NCBI GenBank assembly: GCA_963573305.1
Contig: OY754329.1
Coordinates: 145,525,266 to 145,589,265, forward strand
Direction of reading: 5' to 3'
Source: Pyrrhosoma nymphula
Taxonomy: Eukaryota > Arthropoda > Insecta > Odonata > Coenagrionidae
Length of the DNA: 64,000 nt
This document shows, in pieces, positions 25,630 through 37,403 of the stretch. Made by a program: the position numbers and the translations under genes. How positions within the stretch are numbered: position 1 is the stretch's first letter; each line of letters starts with the position of its first letter. The notes under the pieces were generated by a model. It was given only the letters and a program-made list of their open reading frames with translations, had not been told where the DNA came from and made no database searches.

Positions 25630-28120
25630 CATCAACCAGCGAGTGAATTGATGCAACGAATTTTAAGCATTACTGTCCGTATTCGAGCGTATTTTCAGAA
25701 TGTTGTTTCATTACTATCGTGCAAGGTCCCCAGTGATTCACTAATGCTGTATTTGTCCACTATTAGCAATTAAAATTACGATTCAGTCATTGAAATTTGT
25801 TTAATATAATAATATAAGTTAATTTTCTTGTATCGGTTAGAAAACAGCTTTCTTCAATGCCGGTGTAATGCCTAGTCCACGGTTGGTTGCCAATTTAAAG
25901 CGCCAATCGCTAAAAATATTTCTTCAAGCTAATCTTAAATGAGATCCACGATTGGCGTTGACGTTGGCTCTTCAGGAGGTTGTTTTTTTTACGTGACCGT
26001 CGTATTTACTTTTGATATATTTTCTGTTTAAATCTTCAATAAGATTAGGTATTTCGCATGTGAACGTGATCCCTGACACAATTGAAGCAGAGAAAACGGC
26101 TCAATATCTTTTTTAGTCTAATTCAACCAGAATTTGCTTTGGCATGGCGACTGTATATCACGCTTGAAGAACTACAGTTGAAGTTGACACTTGAAGCAAT
26201 CGTGGCATATAAAATCATAATGGGGTATAAAAGAACGAGAAGCATTACAGATGTGCCTGTTTAATGAAATCTTTCATATCGATGCCTACGTCATGCACTC
26301 AATCTATCCTTACCGATCCTTCATTGCCTATGCCTCAAAGACTTCAATGTAAAAGCACTTTATGTGCCACAGGGTACTCATTTGTGATTGATTAATGTTT
26401 TACGTCTGTTTTCATGCCCCAGTTAATAACTTTATAGAATCTGAGACGTGATGTATCAAGTAGGCTTACAAAGCCATTTTGTGTACTATACTCATTCTTG
26501 AATTGATGTTGGTGCCATCCCACCTAATTCAGAAAGTTTGTGCTTACGTACCTAAAATCTGAAGTAGGCTTCTGTGGACGAAGTTATGTTTTAATTAATT
26601 CCTTTCTGATATGGAACTGAAGACTGGATTATCTTGGAAGAATTTGTTGGAAAATAATGATGAAAAAGAGGTAGTCAGTTTTATGCCATTATTTTACCAT
26701 TGTTATGCATTCTTCAAGAGAATAATTTTCTATATTACAAAGCAAATGTCCCGAGACTGCAATAATGGATCCTCTTTACTCTTTTACTGTTTGATAGATT
26801 CGAAATTTTGTGGTCATAGGTTAGTCATTACGTTTTTGCTTTATCATAAACGATACCTATAATGAGTTTGAAAAATATATTTAAAGAAACATGATTTGTT
26901 ATAACAGTGGTATTTTCTCCTGTCATCTTTAGTAGCATAATTTTTTTATTTGTACAAAAATCGTCATGGATTTATAAGTTATCTACTCCAGAAGTATGCA
27001 CTCTCGGTCAAATTATCATAAAAATTATTCACTCGCAGTGGTTCTATAAATTGTATTTTGTTTGTATAACCATGGTGATAACGATGGATAAAGGATTTTC
27101 CTTTTCGACTAGCATGCAATAACTATTCCACGATATATGCCGTGTATGATATTCTATGTCGGATTTGCGAAGGGAGTTTAAATTTTGACATTTTTTTGCT
27201 TTATATCTCACATTATAGGCACAATATAGGTGGTACAATTCACAGATAAAATACACTATGTTCACGAACCTAAGGCTTTGCTTGAGGTCGTTTTTGTCCC
27301 TGGTGACATTTACGGAATACATACTTAGTCATCATGTTTTTGTGGACTATATTGTTTAAATTATATCACCAGAATATGAGTTAGGTCTGAAGTTGGAGGA
27401 ACCAATATCGCATACGAATGACCAAATGGGTGTAGCGGGTATAGGGATATCTTTCACATCGAGGAAATGACAGTGCCTCGTACCTGCTATGTGTTTGCCT
27501 TTAGAATGAAGCTAAGCTAAATAAAACCGTCAAGTATATTTCCTTGGGGAAGAAAGGGATCAGCTTTTAGCTCGACTGTGAACATGTTAAACGTGTGAGG
27601 GAATTAAAGAAGCTCCATCTCTCGTGTAATCTCATAACTTCACATAAACTCGATTTTCCGGCCCTAATCTGTTGTGATTCCATTTCCTTTGGTTTCATAT
27701 TCCTCCATTCTCTCTATTTCCGTTTGCGAGAACTGCTGGTCTCATCTACTTCCATGAACTGAACCCTAAGCTGGTGTGTCTAAAGAAACTTTCTCGCTCT
27801 TATCTCACTGAACCGTTGCAAAGTTAAGACCCGCAGGAGGACAGCCACCCACGACTTAACCAACAGTTTTCCCAGACGTGTGCATAATCTTGAATCAGAA
27901 CCTTGTGAGGGAGCGAATATGAAATTTTTAATGGTATTCTACCGTTGAGTGTTTCTACCCGTGAAATAGAATCTCCAGCGACCAAGAAGAAAGAAATTAA
28001 TTATGAAATATAGCGAACATAATAGCCAAAGAAAATAAGGCATTATACTGACAGCTATAATCAATAGCTTATAAATGATTGAGTACTCTATTAAAACACA
28101 TGTGTACCTATACCTATGCA
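25630..28120. other. AT-rich stretch, nothing recognised
   Basis: Only short frames without family resemblance were found, and no structured repeat was noticed. Confidence 0.4.
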
Positions 28121-28125
28121 TACTT

Positions 28126-28470
28126 ATGTAAGGTATGGTCTTGTATGGCAGTGAGGCTTGGACGATAACTGTAGCAGAGCGGAGAGAATTGGAAGTAATT
28201 GGAAGGAATAGGTGCTATTTAAGAATGCTTCAGGTCCAAGGGAAGGGGAGGGTCACCAATGAAAATGTTGCTCGAAAGGCTGGGAGGAAAAGAAGTGTAG
28301 TAAAAACTGGTAAGTGAAAGAGACAAAATCCGTGTTTAAATACTGAAGCATAACTGCCTAACGATAATGGAAGGAGAAATGAATGTGAAAGACTACCGAG
28401 GAAGGCCATGGATAAAATACATCAAAGATATTACTACATCTCATGTTACTTTAAAAAAGGAATCCGATTA
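28126..28470 (+). pseudogene. RTE-type LINE remnant, RT C-terminal region
   Basis: The first frame reads MVLYGSEAWTITVAERREL, then NRCYLRMLQVQGKGRVTNENV. This is a close match to the YG.E.WT ... RRML.I.W.DRVTNEEV blocks after the RT domain in RTE/BovB-like elements. After a frameshift, YRGRPWIKYIKDIT matches the GRPR..YI..I block. The order and spacing are right, but frameshifts and stops make it dead. The 5' part of the element is missing. Confidence 0.75.
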
Positions 28471-28794
28471 GTGAGTTAGAAAAAAAACATTTGAAATAGT
28501 TTTCCCAGAGGCCCATCATTAAGGGATCAAATGAGTGGTATGGAAGACACAATTTTTTACTAGTAGTAAGATGAGTCAAATACCTCTATCCCACGAAACT
28601 CATTTAGCAATAATTAAGATTGTTAAGGGACAATATGAGTTTTGTTGCAAACAAGGAATTATCATGAAACTGTAAAGATTATTTTATTCGATCGTAAGCT
28701 GGCTTAAATATTTACAAAAGCTTTATAAAGTCACTAAACACAATAAATGGAAATTGAATGTATTAAGGAAATATCTTGTTCATGGTATATCATC

Positions 28795-29217
28795 CCATCG
28801 TCATACAGGGAAAGGAACTGGCCCCCCTACCCTGAATGTGCGACATTCACACGCTGTAGCTTAGTCCGGGGTGAGCTCTACCCTCAACCATCTGTGACGT
28901 CGGGATCCCTCAAAATAATAGAAACCTTCTTAAAAACTCAGTTGGGCATTGCCCCTCTTTATTACACGTCTCTTTCTCTTCAAACTTTTTCACAATCCCC
29001 TTCTTTATCAACCATACATAGCAACGTCCTTCAAACAAAAACAATGAACAACCTAAAACATCAACCCATCGAAACATACATTAACATACAAATTAATACT
29101 ATCAAAAACAAAACAAGGAACGAAATTAAATACACAAAGCCAAATAAAACAAATAAAAATGGAGACAAGGCACGACGTTACACATCCAAACCAACCTTCG
29201 GGTTGAATCACTGAGTG
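28795..29217 (-). mobile_element. 423-bp insertion with perfect 12-bp target-site duplication
   Basis: TGGTATATCATC occurs at 28,783-28,794 and again at 29,218-29,229, exactly bracketing this segment. The inside differs in composition: the plus strand is A/C-rich with long G-poor runs from about 28,930 to 29,190. A 155-codon frame across the left boundary is compositional and not a credible gene. A 12-bp duplication without inverted ends suits target-primed reverse transcription (SINE, truncated LINE or processed transcript). The minus strand is my guess for the sense strand. No poly(A) is evident. Confidence 0.68.
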
Positions 29218-29600
29218 TGGTATATCATCATTTGATCTCTAATCATCCCGTATCAAGATCTCTCAGGGGAATTTAATCCTTTCAGGCGTAACTTTGTGGG
29301 CATTTCAAATAATGAAAGTTCTGCATTTAATCTATGGATTTAAATATAGTTGGTATTGTCATTAATCTCTCAGGGGTTTTAGAATTTGACAGTCAATCAT
29401 TTATCGAGTAATTCAAAAGCTCCGGACTTGTACCTGTCTGTCACCTCCTCATTGATCTTGTTCTTGGAAAATTATGCATCGTGCTGGCATCCACTCACTT
29501 AACGGTCACTCTTCTCTCATTGTAAATTGAATGAACTCGTCCTGCTAATCGATCAACAAGACCACTCCAGAATTGGCTATTTTTACGCCTCATGGCGAAT

Positions 29601-30724
29601 ATCCCAGTGGGGAGAGACCATGCAGAAGGCATTCATGAACTAATTCAAAAGTAGTCCACCACTGAATTATCCTGAGCATACATCCATAGAACGTTCATTG
29701 AATGTTCATGTGTAAACTATTCATTTGAGACTCTTCATAGATCGTTCATTGAATGTTCAAGCGTGAACTATTCATTTGAGACTGTTCAGAGATCGTTCAT
29801 TTCCAGTCCACGAAGTATTATTAAAAAATCCTCCCTGGTTGAACATTTAAAGAACACATTTTTACCATGCATATTTGAATTGTTATAAACGACAAATATA
29901 TTCATTAATTATACATTCAAGGAAATATTGTAACATACTATATGTACGATATTATTCCTAAAATAATGCCTGCATGTGATATCGCATTGTGCACGAAATG
30001 AGTTAAACTGTTGATTTCAACGGATAAACACTGAACTGTATGCATACATGCGTCAAAATCTTGTTTATTCACAGTAATATTGCATTTATATTCGTACTAT
30101 GTGGAAATATAGGTTTCAATTAATTAATGCCAAATAACTGTTATCAAGATGTGATGTTATTTCCTCAAACTATCACGGAATTGCCATTTAATAGTCCATC
30201 AATGCCATCACGGAAGTGACTAGGTATATACGACTTACTTTCCGTCGGTACCTCAATATCGGGTGCGAGAATATGCGCGTAGATTCGAAGGGTACCTAGT
30301 CATGCGAAACGATGATGTTAGGAAGACAGGGAAGATACAAGTTAGGATGTTATAACGTACTAATAGTACATACGCGTAAATGCACATGCATAGTGTTTAA
30401 CTGCAAATTACATTTTTTTATTTGAGAGAGCATGGAAGTCAGTGGAGAGGTAATATGATATGAATCGAGAAATATTCCAGAGAACTATTTTTAAACATTC
30501 CTTCATGGTTCATATGTCATTAATTCAAAAATAGTGCAGCCGCAATTCATCCACGTTGAACCTTCTTTGAACATTCTATGAAGTATTCCAATGAATGTTC
30601 TTAGCACTATCTGTGAGTGCCAATTGAACGTTCATTGAATTTCCTTCTTGAATGACCTTTGAACGTTTAAATAGTCTTCACTGAACGTTCTTTGAACATC
30701 TTTTGGACAATTTCCCACTGGGAT
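29601..30724. mobile_element. Non-autonomous DNA element with GTTC-rich subterminal repeats
   Basis: The ends are ATCCCAGTGGGGA and, inverted, TTCCCACTGGGAT, spaced 1.12 kb apart. Just inside each end lie clusters of GAACGTTC / TTCATTGAATGTTC words. The left cluster is a clear tandem of about 65 bp (29,686-29,800); the right one (30,545-30,700) is looser. Terminal inverted repeats plus subterminal arrays are typical of non-autonomous DNA transposons. No transposase and no unambiguous target duplication were seen, so the superfamily is open. Confidence 0.6.
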
Positions 30725-33170
30725 GGGAAGGTTTTAGTAACATTGATTCAAGAAAACTCGCGTCTGTAAAGTTCATTTAGATGGCGAATAATACCCTGAA
30801 AATCTTGTCAGCGTAAAAAACATTAATAAAAATAATAAATACCACATATCTTATGCTAAATGCCATCAACTGGAGGTAAAGTGAAATCACGTAAAACGTC
30901 TAATATGAGGGGATAATTGGGGTAACAATGTAATAAAAATTCTTCATAGTCTTCTCATAAATATGTTCTTTTGGTTATGGTATATAATCATGTGAGGAGA
31001 TATAATTTGTGGATTCTTTCCATTATTATAAGAAGAACACAAATTTGTGTTCTTCTTATTATAAATGGTTATGGTGTGTTTGGCGAGATAATAGTATAAT
31101 TGCTTCTTCGAAAGGCATCTTTATTAAAAACGAGTTAAAATATCACTGATGGAACGACATTTGAAACCAAGTGGTAGGTTTTTACACTCGTGGGAACTGA
31201 TAATTGCGGATTTAAACAGGTGGTACAACTGCCTTTATACGTTACCTTTTCTTAAGTCATCAACTACATTTCGGTTCTCGAGTTCCTTATTTCCTAGCCG
31301 AATGTTGTTATACTTGTGTTAGCGTATTGTTTTTCGTTGGAGAAAGGGACAATGCAGACATCTGATTTCTAATTTGGGTATTGGTATCTGAATGAATTTT
31401 AAATCAGGCATTCGCCGCTGCATGGTTTTATAAGCTATACATTTAAAAATACTTTTTATGCTATTGATTTAATTTGGTGCCCGTCTACAGGGAATTCTGA
31501 AGTGGCTTGCCTAGCTGTGCTTTTTAATATGAATCACTCTGCTTGAATTTTTGTTTACATCTATTTAAAGGAATTAATCTAATGTAAATAAAAATAGGTG
31601 CAGTTATACTGTTTGAACTTTTATCTTCGTAGCCACATAAATGAAATAATAATATTTCAATTCATCAAAAGGTGAAATGCACATTAGATCCTGCGATCAC
31701 TCAGATTGGCCCGTGTGTACAGCTGTGCAAGACGAAGTTTGCAGGATAAAACGATTCGTACAATACTGAAAATAAGGTATTTAGTCCTTAATATGAATTA
31801 TATGTTTTACTTAATAAAATTACTATGCATTTAAAAATTATTCGCCAAAAGCACACAATAAGTGTTCTTTTTCGGGCCTTGATCGAAGAAAAAATCCATT
31901 TTTCTTTTCGCTGATGATTCGACTATTGCGGAAGAATTAATTATTCTGACAATTCTACCACCTAAGTAAATTTAAATGGACATTTCAGGCACTGCATTTT
32001 ACCGGTAAACTCCCGCTGTCACAACTGTTTCAACTTCATTTCCTAATATCTCCTCGCTCACTTTATCACATCTGAAACGGTCATATATTCTATCCACCTT
32101 CCCCGGTTATCGAGCATTCTTCTTTATGCCACGACGTTCAGTTGTCCGTATCTTCTAATTAGTTGATTTACACGCCTACTCTGCTTCCTCTCAATCTACA
32201 ACAGCAGTCTTCTTTCAGCCAGTGATAGCTCTAGCACGTTTGCGTCCAATTTTCTTTGTAAAGAGTAAAAGACTAGGGTTCTTATTAAATGATAATGTGT
32301 AATAAAAGACAACGTTGTAATTTTCCACTCTTTGTTTAAAACTGCGACCGGTTTATCTGTGTGTGTATGGAAAAGTACAAAGTGGGGAAAAGTACTAAGT
32401 TTATATTCAAAATGAATATCTTTCACGTCCACGAAGTCAAGCCGGAAACTATCAAATTAGTATGTTTTTTGAGGTGCTGTAAAAATGTAGAAAATGAAAG
32501 TGAATATGGAAAAGGATAGTATTAAGTCGGCTATATTTGGGCGGCTTTGAGAATTTATAGTTTCTTTTTTCATTTAACCCTTCGTCAATTCACGGACAAT
32601 TTAGAGAAAATGTTTTTAGAGTAAATAAAACGTTTATAAGCAACGGTATAGTTTCATATTTACTATATAGCATTCAATTTTACAATTAAAACAATATTAC
32701 AAAGTAGTGAAAGATATACAATTTTGGAAAGTACGTGTGAATTGATGTATATCATATGACTTATATCCTAGTACAAAAAGCAGCCCACTGCTCCAAAGAA
32801 AAGATTTAATCGTATGAATCTTTCGTCAATTTCGGCTGTAGCGTTATATGGAACGAAATTTCTTCTGAACAGCCAGCGAAAACTTCGGAAATCCCGGTGA
32901 AAACTAATTTTTAGGCTGTCTTCTGTGACCCGTGACCTTTTGGGCGAAAATATATTGGAAACGAAACGGAAATCGGGAAGAATGAAAACAAAGTTTTTGT
33001 TTTATGTAAAATTTCGTCGAACATCATATCATAACCATTTTGTGAATGAAAATAAGTTTCTACGTCCTCCTGTAGCAACGTGCGGTGTTTTGGCTTCCCT
33101 ATCTACCTGGATCAATGTACAAACATGGTGCAAGTCATCTAGCCTTAAGAAGCCCCAAAGAAAGACCGAA
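30725..33170. other. AT-rich stretch, no genes recognised
   Basis: Apart from the perfect palindrome at 31,028-31,059, nothing structured was seen. Frames are short and unlike known proteins. Confidence 0.4.
31028..31059. repeat. Perfect 32-bp palindrome, no loop
   Basis: ATAAGAAGAACACAAA is followed directly by its exact reverse complement. Such loopless palindromes are prone to cruciform extrusion and usually decay, so a perfect one is notable. No gene or element context explains it. Confidence 0.85.
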
Positions 33171-33175
33171 ATTAA

Positions 33176-33808
33176 CCCGAGAGTGGTCGCTAAGCTACTT
33201 TCACGCGAGCGGTCGCGTGTGAGACTTTTTCTCACACTCAGGTGTACCATTGATTATCTATCATAGAGCGTTTATTGGCAATATATTATACTGTATTTAG
33301 ATTTAATTTATTTCTCTTAATGTTCATTTCAAACATTGAATCCCACATATACACAATTACTGATACAATTAAGTAATCATTGCAACGTTTACTGGCGATG
33401 ATATCGTTGGGTATCAATGAAGAAAGTTACCATTCTCAAGAAGAAATATTTATTTATGATGACATACTTTCTCATGACTCGTAAATTTGCATTAACGTAT
33501 CTGATCTCCACGAAATGAATCAACTTTGCCCGCATGTTGCGAAAGTGTAACGCAACTGAGAGATACAAAAACACTAACGTCAGTGGTCGCGCGATGAGAA
33601 AAAGTCTCACACCTTGTAGCCGACGGTATCAGGCATATCATTACACAGCTGCGGACGCTTCATTTATACTTTTTGAGACGGTCGGTCAATAGGAAGAGAT
33701 AAAAAGTCATCTAGAAGGAAAGGAAACTTATTCTAACTCATGATTACAAAGTGAGCACAAGTTTAAATTTGGCGTGAGAGAAAATCTCATAGCAAGACCA
33801 ATGGCGGG
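33176..33808. mobile_element. piggyBac-like non-autonomous element
   Basis: TTAA sits on both sides (33,172-33,175 and 33,809-33,812). The element starts CCCGAGAGTGGTCGC and ends, read inverted, CCCGCCATTGGTCTTGC. CCC/GGG ends with a TTAA duplication are the hallmark of piggyBac-type transposition. Subterminal GTGTGAGACTTTTTCTCA occurs near the left end (33,217-33,234) and inverted near the right (33,594-33,611). A related AGAGAAAATCTCA lies close to the right tip. At 633 bp it has no room for a transposase; frames of 73 codons inside are incidental. Imperfect ends suggest age. Confidence 0.68.
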
Positions 33809-33812
33809 TTAA

Positions 33813-34520
33813 AGATGGCGATATATTCTTCCTGAGGATAAACCAAAGACTAATATCCACATTTCGACTCTATATCTAAAATCCACGTCCTCCAAACATT
33901 TATCAATCGTTAAGATATTTCTACTATATTGTCAGTTTATGATTCATATGTTTTTCACCAATGTAGAAAGTGTATGATTGCTTTTAATGTCACAAATATC
34001 TGCAAAGTTACGAGCGAATCATTACAAAAATATTTATAAGATTATTCTATCCCTTTCCATGGTACACGGTGGTGAAATCGGAAGGAAAAATATCAAATAG
34101 TTATGTAAACCCCACATGCCTCGTTTATAGATAATTCATCTGCCTGAAGATTGGAACTCGTCACACTTCATTGATTCGTTACTTCGAAGGTCCTGATATG
34201 ATCAAATCAATGGGGGTGTTGAAAATATCAGACCTCAGAACGTATAAAACAAATTCTTATTCAAATATCATCAATAATTTAAGTGCTCATATTCTTTTAA
34301 TAAGCCCATCAACTTTCAGGGCAGCACCATTTTTGGCTAGCTGAAGTTTAAGAAATTGTATCCCGCATGTGAATTGATTTTATTTTTAAAAAGCTAACAA
34401 ATGCAGTTTCTGCTTCTCATTGCTAAACGTAATTCAGGGAAAGATTGACCATCATATGTGTTTCTATCATATAATATTTAAGTAGATTTATGGAAAATTA
34501 TCCGTCAGTTAAACGAGACT
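33813..34520. other. AT-rich stretch, nothing recognised
   Basis: No reading frame, repeat or RNA signal was recognised between the piggyBac-like and hAT-like elements. Confidence 0.4.
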
Positions 34521-34523
34521 AAT

Positions 34524-34883
34524 ACGTGACGTAGTCAGGATTTCGTCTCGGGGGGGTCCATTTTGAGTATAAGGGGTGAATTTTTTTTACATGTTAGGGG
34601 CAAATTTGTGTGTTTAGGCAATTAAGAGTGCAATTGCGACTGCAGTTTAAACGCCGATATTTCAATATTTTAGCATTGCAAAGTTGTGAAAAAATACAAA
34701 ACCTGGTTTTTTATGTTTTTAAAAATTACCACCTTATTTATTTAAAAAGCTGTTCAGACTGAAGTCTAATTGAATTTAACATTCTTAGTTGAAAAATAAC
34801 TCTCCTTTAGTGCCCCTCTTTGAAAATTAAGTCGAAATTTCGAAAGTCGAAAAGGGTTCTGGACCTCATCGACTACGTCACTG
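34524..34883. mobile_element. hAT-like non-autonomous element
   Basis: The left end CGTGACGTAGTCAGGATT, followed by CGGGGGGGTCC, matches a type of terminal repeat I associate with animal hAT-like elements (CAGTGGCGTAGCCAGG). The right end, read inverted, is CAGTGACGTAGTCGATG and then AGGTCC. Eleven bases (GTGACGTAGTC) are identical between the ends. The expected 8-bp duplication is not found, so the flanks have drifted or the boundary is off. No coding capacity. Confidence 0.5.
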
Positions 34884-34965
34884 ATACCCACGCCATATGA
34901 AATGAAAAGCCAAGAAAACTTGTTAAACGAGAAAAGAAATTCTTTAGTGCTTTTTAAGTGCTTGG

Positions 34966-35168
34966 CAACCTCTGTTAAGGTAGATCTACTCATAATTTAC
35001 TGACCTTAGGGTAAACGTGAGAACTTAATAGGATGTCTGAAAGAGGAGCATATCTAATAACTGGCCTGGAAACCTCTGTGAAGGTTGATCTACTCATTAT
35101 TTACTGACCTAAGGGTAAACGTGAGAACTTAAGTAGGATATCCAAAAGAGGAGCATATCTAATAACGA
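34966..35168 (+). repeat. Two-copy tandem duplication, about 105-bp unit
   Basis: AACCTCTGT.AAGGT.GATC opens both copies (34,967 and 35,072) and GAGGAGCATATCTAATAAC closes both. Differences are few. The duplication starts about 80 bp beyond the hAT-like element, but I see no mechanistic link. Confidence 0.85.
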
Positions 35169-35640
35169 ATAAGCACAGGTTTAAGGAAACCCAGCGAAAT
35201 TCTTCTGGGTATTGATAGTTAAAGACTAATTGGATACTAACTAACTTACATTATGGATACTAATCGTCTGTAATAGTTTCGCCCGTCTTCTGGTCGAAGT
35301 TACTCGATACTGTTGTCAACAAAGTCTGGGAACTAGATAGAAACTCGAAGATGCAGACAAATTCTCACCATCGCCGCGGAAACCTAAGGTTGTATAGAAA
35401 AGCTTGTCTCAGCAAACGATAAAGGGAAACAAAAACAAAATAAAACTAACTTCCTTGGTTAGAAATCACATGTCTCTACTCCGCAAATACTTGTGATTCG
35501 CGTATTTTCTTCCCATTGAAAAGTCTGTATTGATATTTTAGTGTCAAATTGTATCAAAACGCTTATAAGTCTTATATACAAATGGAAGTTCATGTATATA
35601 TAATCCTTTTCAATTTCGAGTGAAATGGACCTTCAAGGGA
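35169..35640. other. AT-rich stretch, nothing recognised
   Basis: No frame or repeat was recognised. Confidence 0.35.
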
Positions 35641-35681
35641 AATAAATTTGAAACATTATGCATTTTTGGCATGTTATAGGA

Positions 35682-35745
35682 CCTGATGATGACCCACTAC
35701 GTCGAACCTAAGTCATATGTGGAATAAATTTATGTGGAATTACAA
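35682..35745 (+). repeat. CCTGATGATG...GTCGAA structured repeat
   Basis: CCTGATGATGAC is followed by a loop, GTCGAACC, AAGTC and ATAAATTTATGTGG. The same order of blocks (CCTGANGA, short stem, GAA(A)CC, GTC, ATAAATTT, GTGG) recurs at 48.0 and 50.8-51.2 kb. This is a single copy here, not a fold-back. Its resemblance to a hammerhead-ribozyme core is discussed in the findings. Confidence 0.45.
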
Positions 35746-36099
35746 CAAAACTCTACTCATACAAAATACTAATAAATTGTCTCTAATTTTTACTATTTCT
35801 CAATTTTAATTACATCCCCTGTCAGTCAAGAAATACGTTTAATTTTACAAGGTGTTAACTCAATGATAATAAATGGAATTGCACGTTTCTCTTCAACTAT
35901 TTGTATAATTTAGCATTTATTAAGGTAGGAACTATCAGTCTTAAATGTCTTCTTTTTCTCTTTGCTATATTTTTAGTTATAATCTACTTGACGATTAATT
36001 ACAAGGGCTTCACAAGATAAATTCGCTCTTTTTTTTTTACTGATGATTGTGTAACTCTTGGTCATCATAGTCTCTTAAAACTGTGAATTAAGGTACAAA

Positions 36100-36256
36100 T
36101 ATTCAGAGAATAAAAGACCAACGATAGAGTTCATGAAAAAAATAATAAAAAAATGTTAAAATGAAGAGTTATGAAGAAATAAAGCTGTTAGCAGGAAATA
36201 GTGATGAACTGCCGAGCACCAGTCATCGGAATAATGACTAATGATGATGATGTGCA
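36100..36256 (+). pseudogene. RTE-type LINE 3' end (RAAAN-type family)
   Basis: RPTIEFMKKIIKKC, then in another frame MKSYEEIKLLAGN and, shifted again, a degenerate copy of the terminal block, ends just before TGATGATGATG. The ends at 16.7 and 60.3 kb have the same order, with the block reading KRLAERRVEWRAAAN in the former. It lies 460 bp from the full-length element but in the opposite orientation, so it is an independent insertion. Confidence 0.55.
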
Positions 36257-36707
36257 AATCTATCGAACTCCACTGGCCCGTTTAACATATCTCTCTTTAT
36301 ATCAGATAATTTTTGTATGAATTGACTTTAATTAAGGCAATCGGAGGCATCTCACAATAAGTGAGAGTAACCCGTGGGTTCATAACCGATGCTATGCAAT
36401 TTATCAATGTTTCCATGTAATTAAGAAATCTGAACATCACTGACGCATGCAGTCTGGTCACGCACATGTAAAGGCACCATGGCTTTGGTGATACATTAAA
36501 GACACTGGGTGGCAATCTGATCTTCGTATCTTCATGGTCCTTTCCGAGGTATTTCACCGCCTAAAGTTGATAAAATGGGCCAGAGGAAAAACAAGCATTC
36601 GCAGAAAATCTTGTTATTAATGTTTTATTCAATATCCATGTTAACTGTAAACGGCTATCATCTTCATTTAAAAGTTGTACTATCAGAACGAATCTAATGG
36701 TGTACAT
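36257..36707. other. Flank of the large LINE, nothing recognised
   Basis: An 86-codon minus-strand frame at 36,297-36,557 resembles no family I know. Confidence 0.35.
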
Positions 36708-36787
36708 AGAAGCTATATTAATTTATTACAGTAATATACCGGTTAGATGTAGGTTGTGATGAAAGTCAGAGAATATCCAACGAACTC

Positions 36788-37165
36788 TTACACGTGCCAT
36801 GCCCTTTCTACCTCTAGTATTTCTCTCTTTATCTCAGCATAAGTCCTACCTTTCTTCATCCCGTCCATAAAACCTATTCTCTTCCTTCCCCTTCCCCGCT
36901 TACCCAACATCCTACCCTCTATCATGGCCTTCAGCAAACCATCGCCCCTCATTACCCCTTCCAGCCATCTACCCTGTCTTACCCTAATCTCATCTATAAG
37001 TTTCCTCTCCTCGCCCACCATGTCAAACACTTCCTCATTTGTCTTCCTTTCCGTCCAACGCACCTTCTCCATCCTCCTCCACACCCACATCTCGAAAGCC
37101 TTCAGCCTATTTTCGTCTTTTTTTTCAAGGCCCACGTTTCTGCCCCATACAACGCCACATTCCAT
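36788..37165 (-). pseudogene. LINE ORF, C-terminal domain
   Basis: This frame of about 125 codons carries the post-RT blocks AFEMWVWRRMEKVRWTER, TNEEVFDMV, GRWLEGVMRGDGLLKAMIEG, GKRGRGRKR and GFMDGMKKGRTYAEI, and ends in a stop at 36,788. These blocks are shared by RTE/BovB-like elements. Just upstream on the same strand (37,170-37,230), another frame encodes TLSKDVKKRLVKSLIW and ALYGAETW. A poly-A/G tract near 37,120 marks the frameshift between them. It is among the best preserved parts of the element. Confidence 0.82.
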
Positions 37166-37403
37166 ATCAAGCTCTTCACCAGCCTCTTTTTTACATCCTT
37201 ACTTAAGGTCCCCGTCATCAGCTCCCTTCTAGTTTCTTCTATGGTACTACCCAAGGAATAAAATTGTTCTATTGCTCCATTTTGTGACTTCCTACTCTTA
37301 TCACCAGCTTCGCTTTCATTGTCCTAGAGAATCTCATAACTTTTGTTTTCTAATTATTAATCTTCATTCCGTATTTCTCGCACTGCATTTCCAGTGAATC
37401 TAC

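Noticed and set aside
28747..29214. 155-codon plus-strand frame
   Set aside because: It crosses the target-site duplication and insertion border at 28,794 and is Lys/Asn/Thr-rich because the strand is A/C-rich. Best explained by composition.
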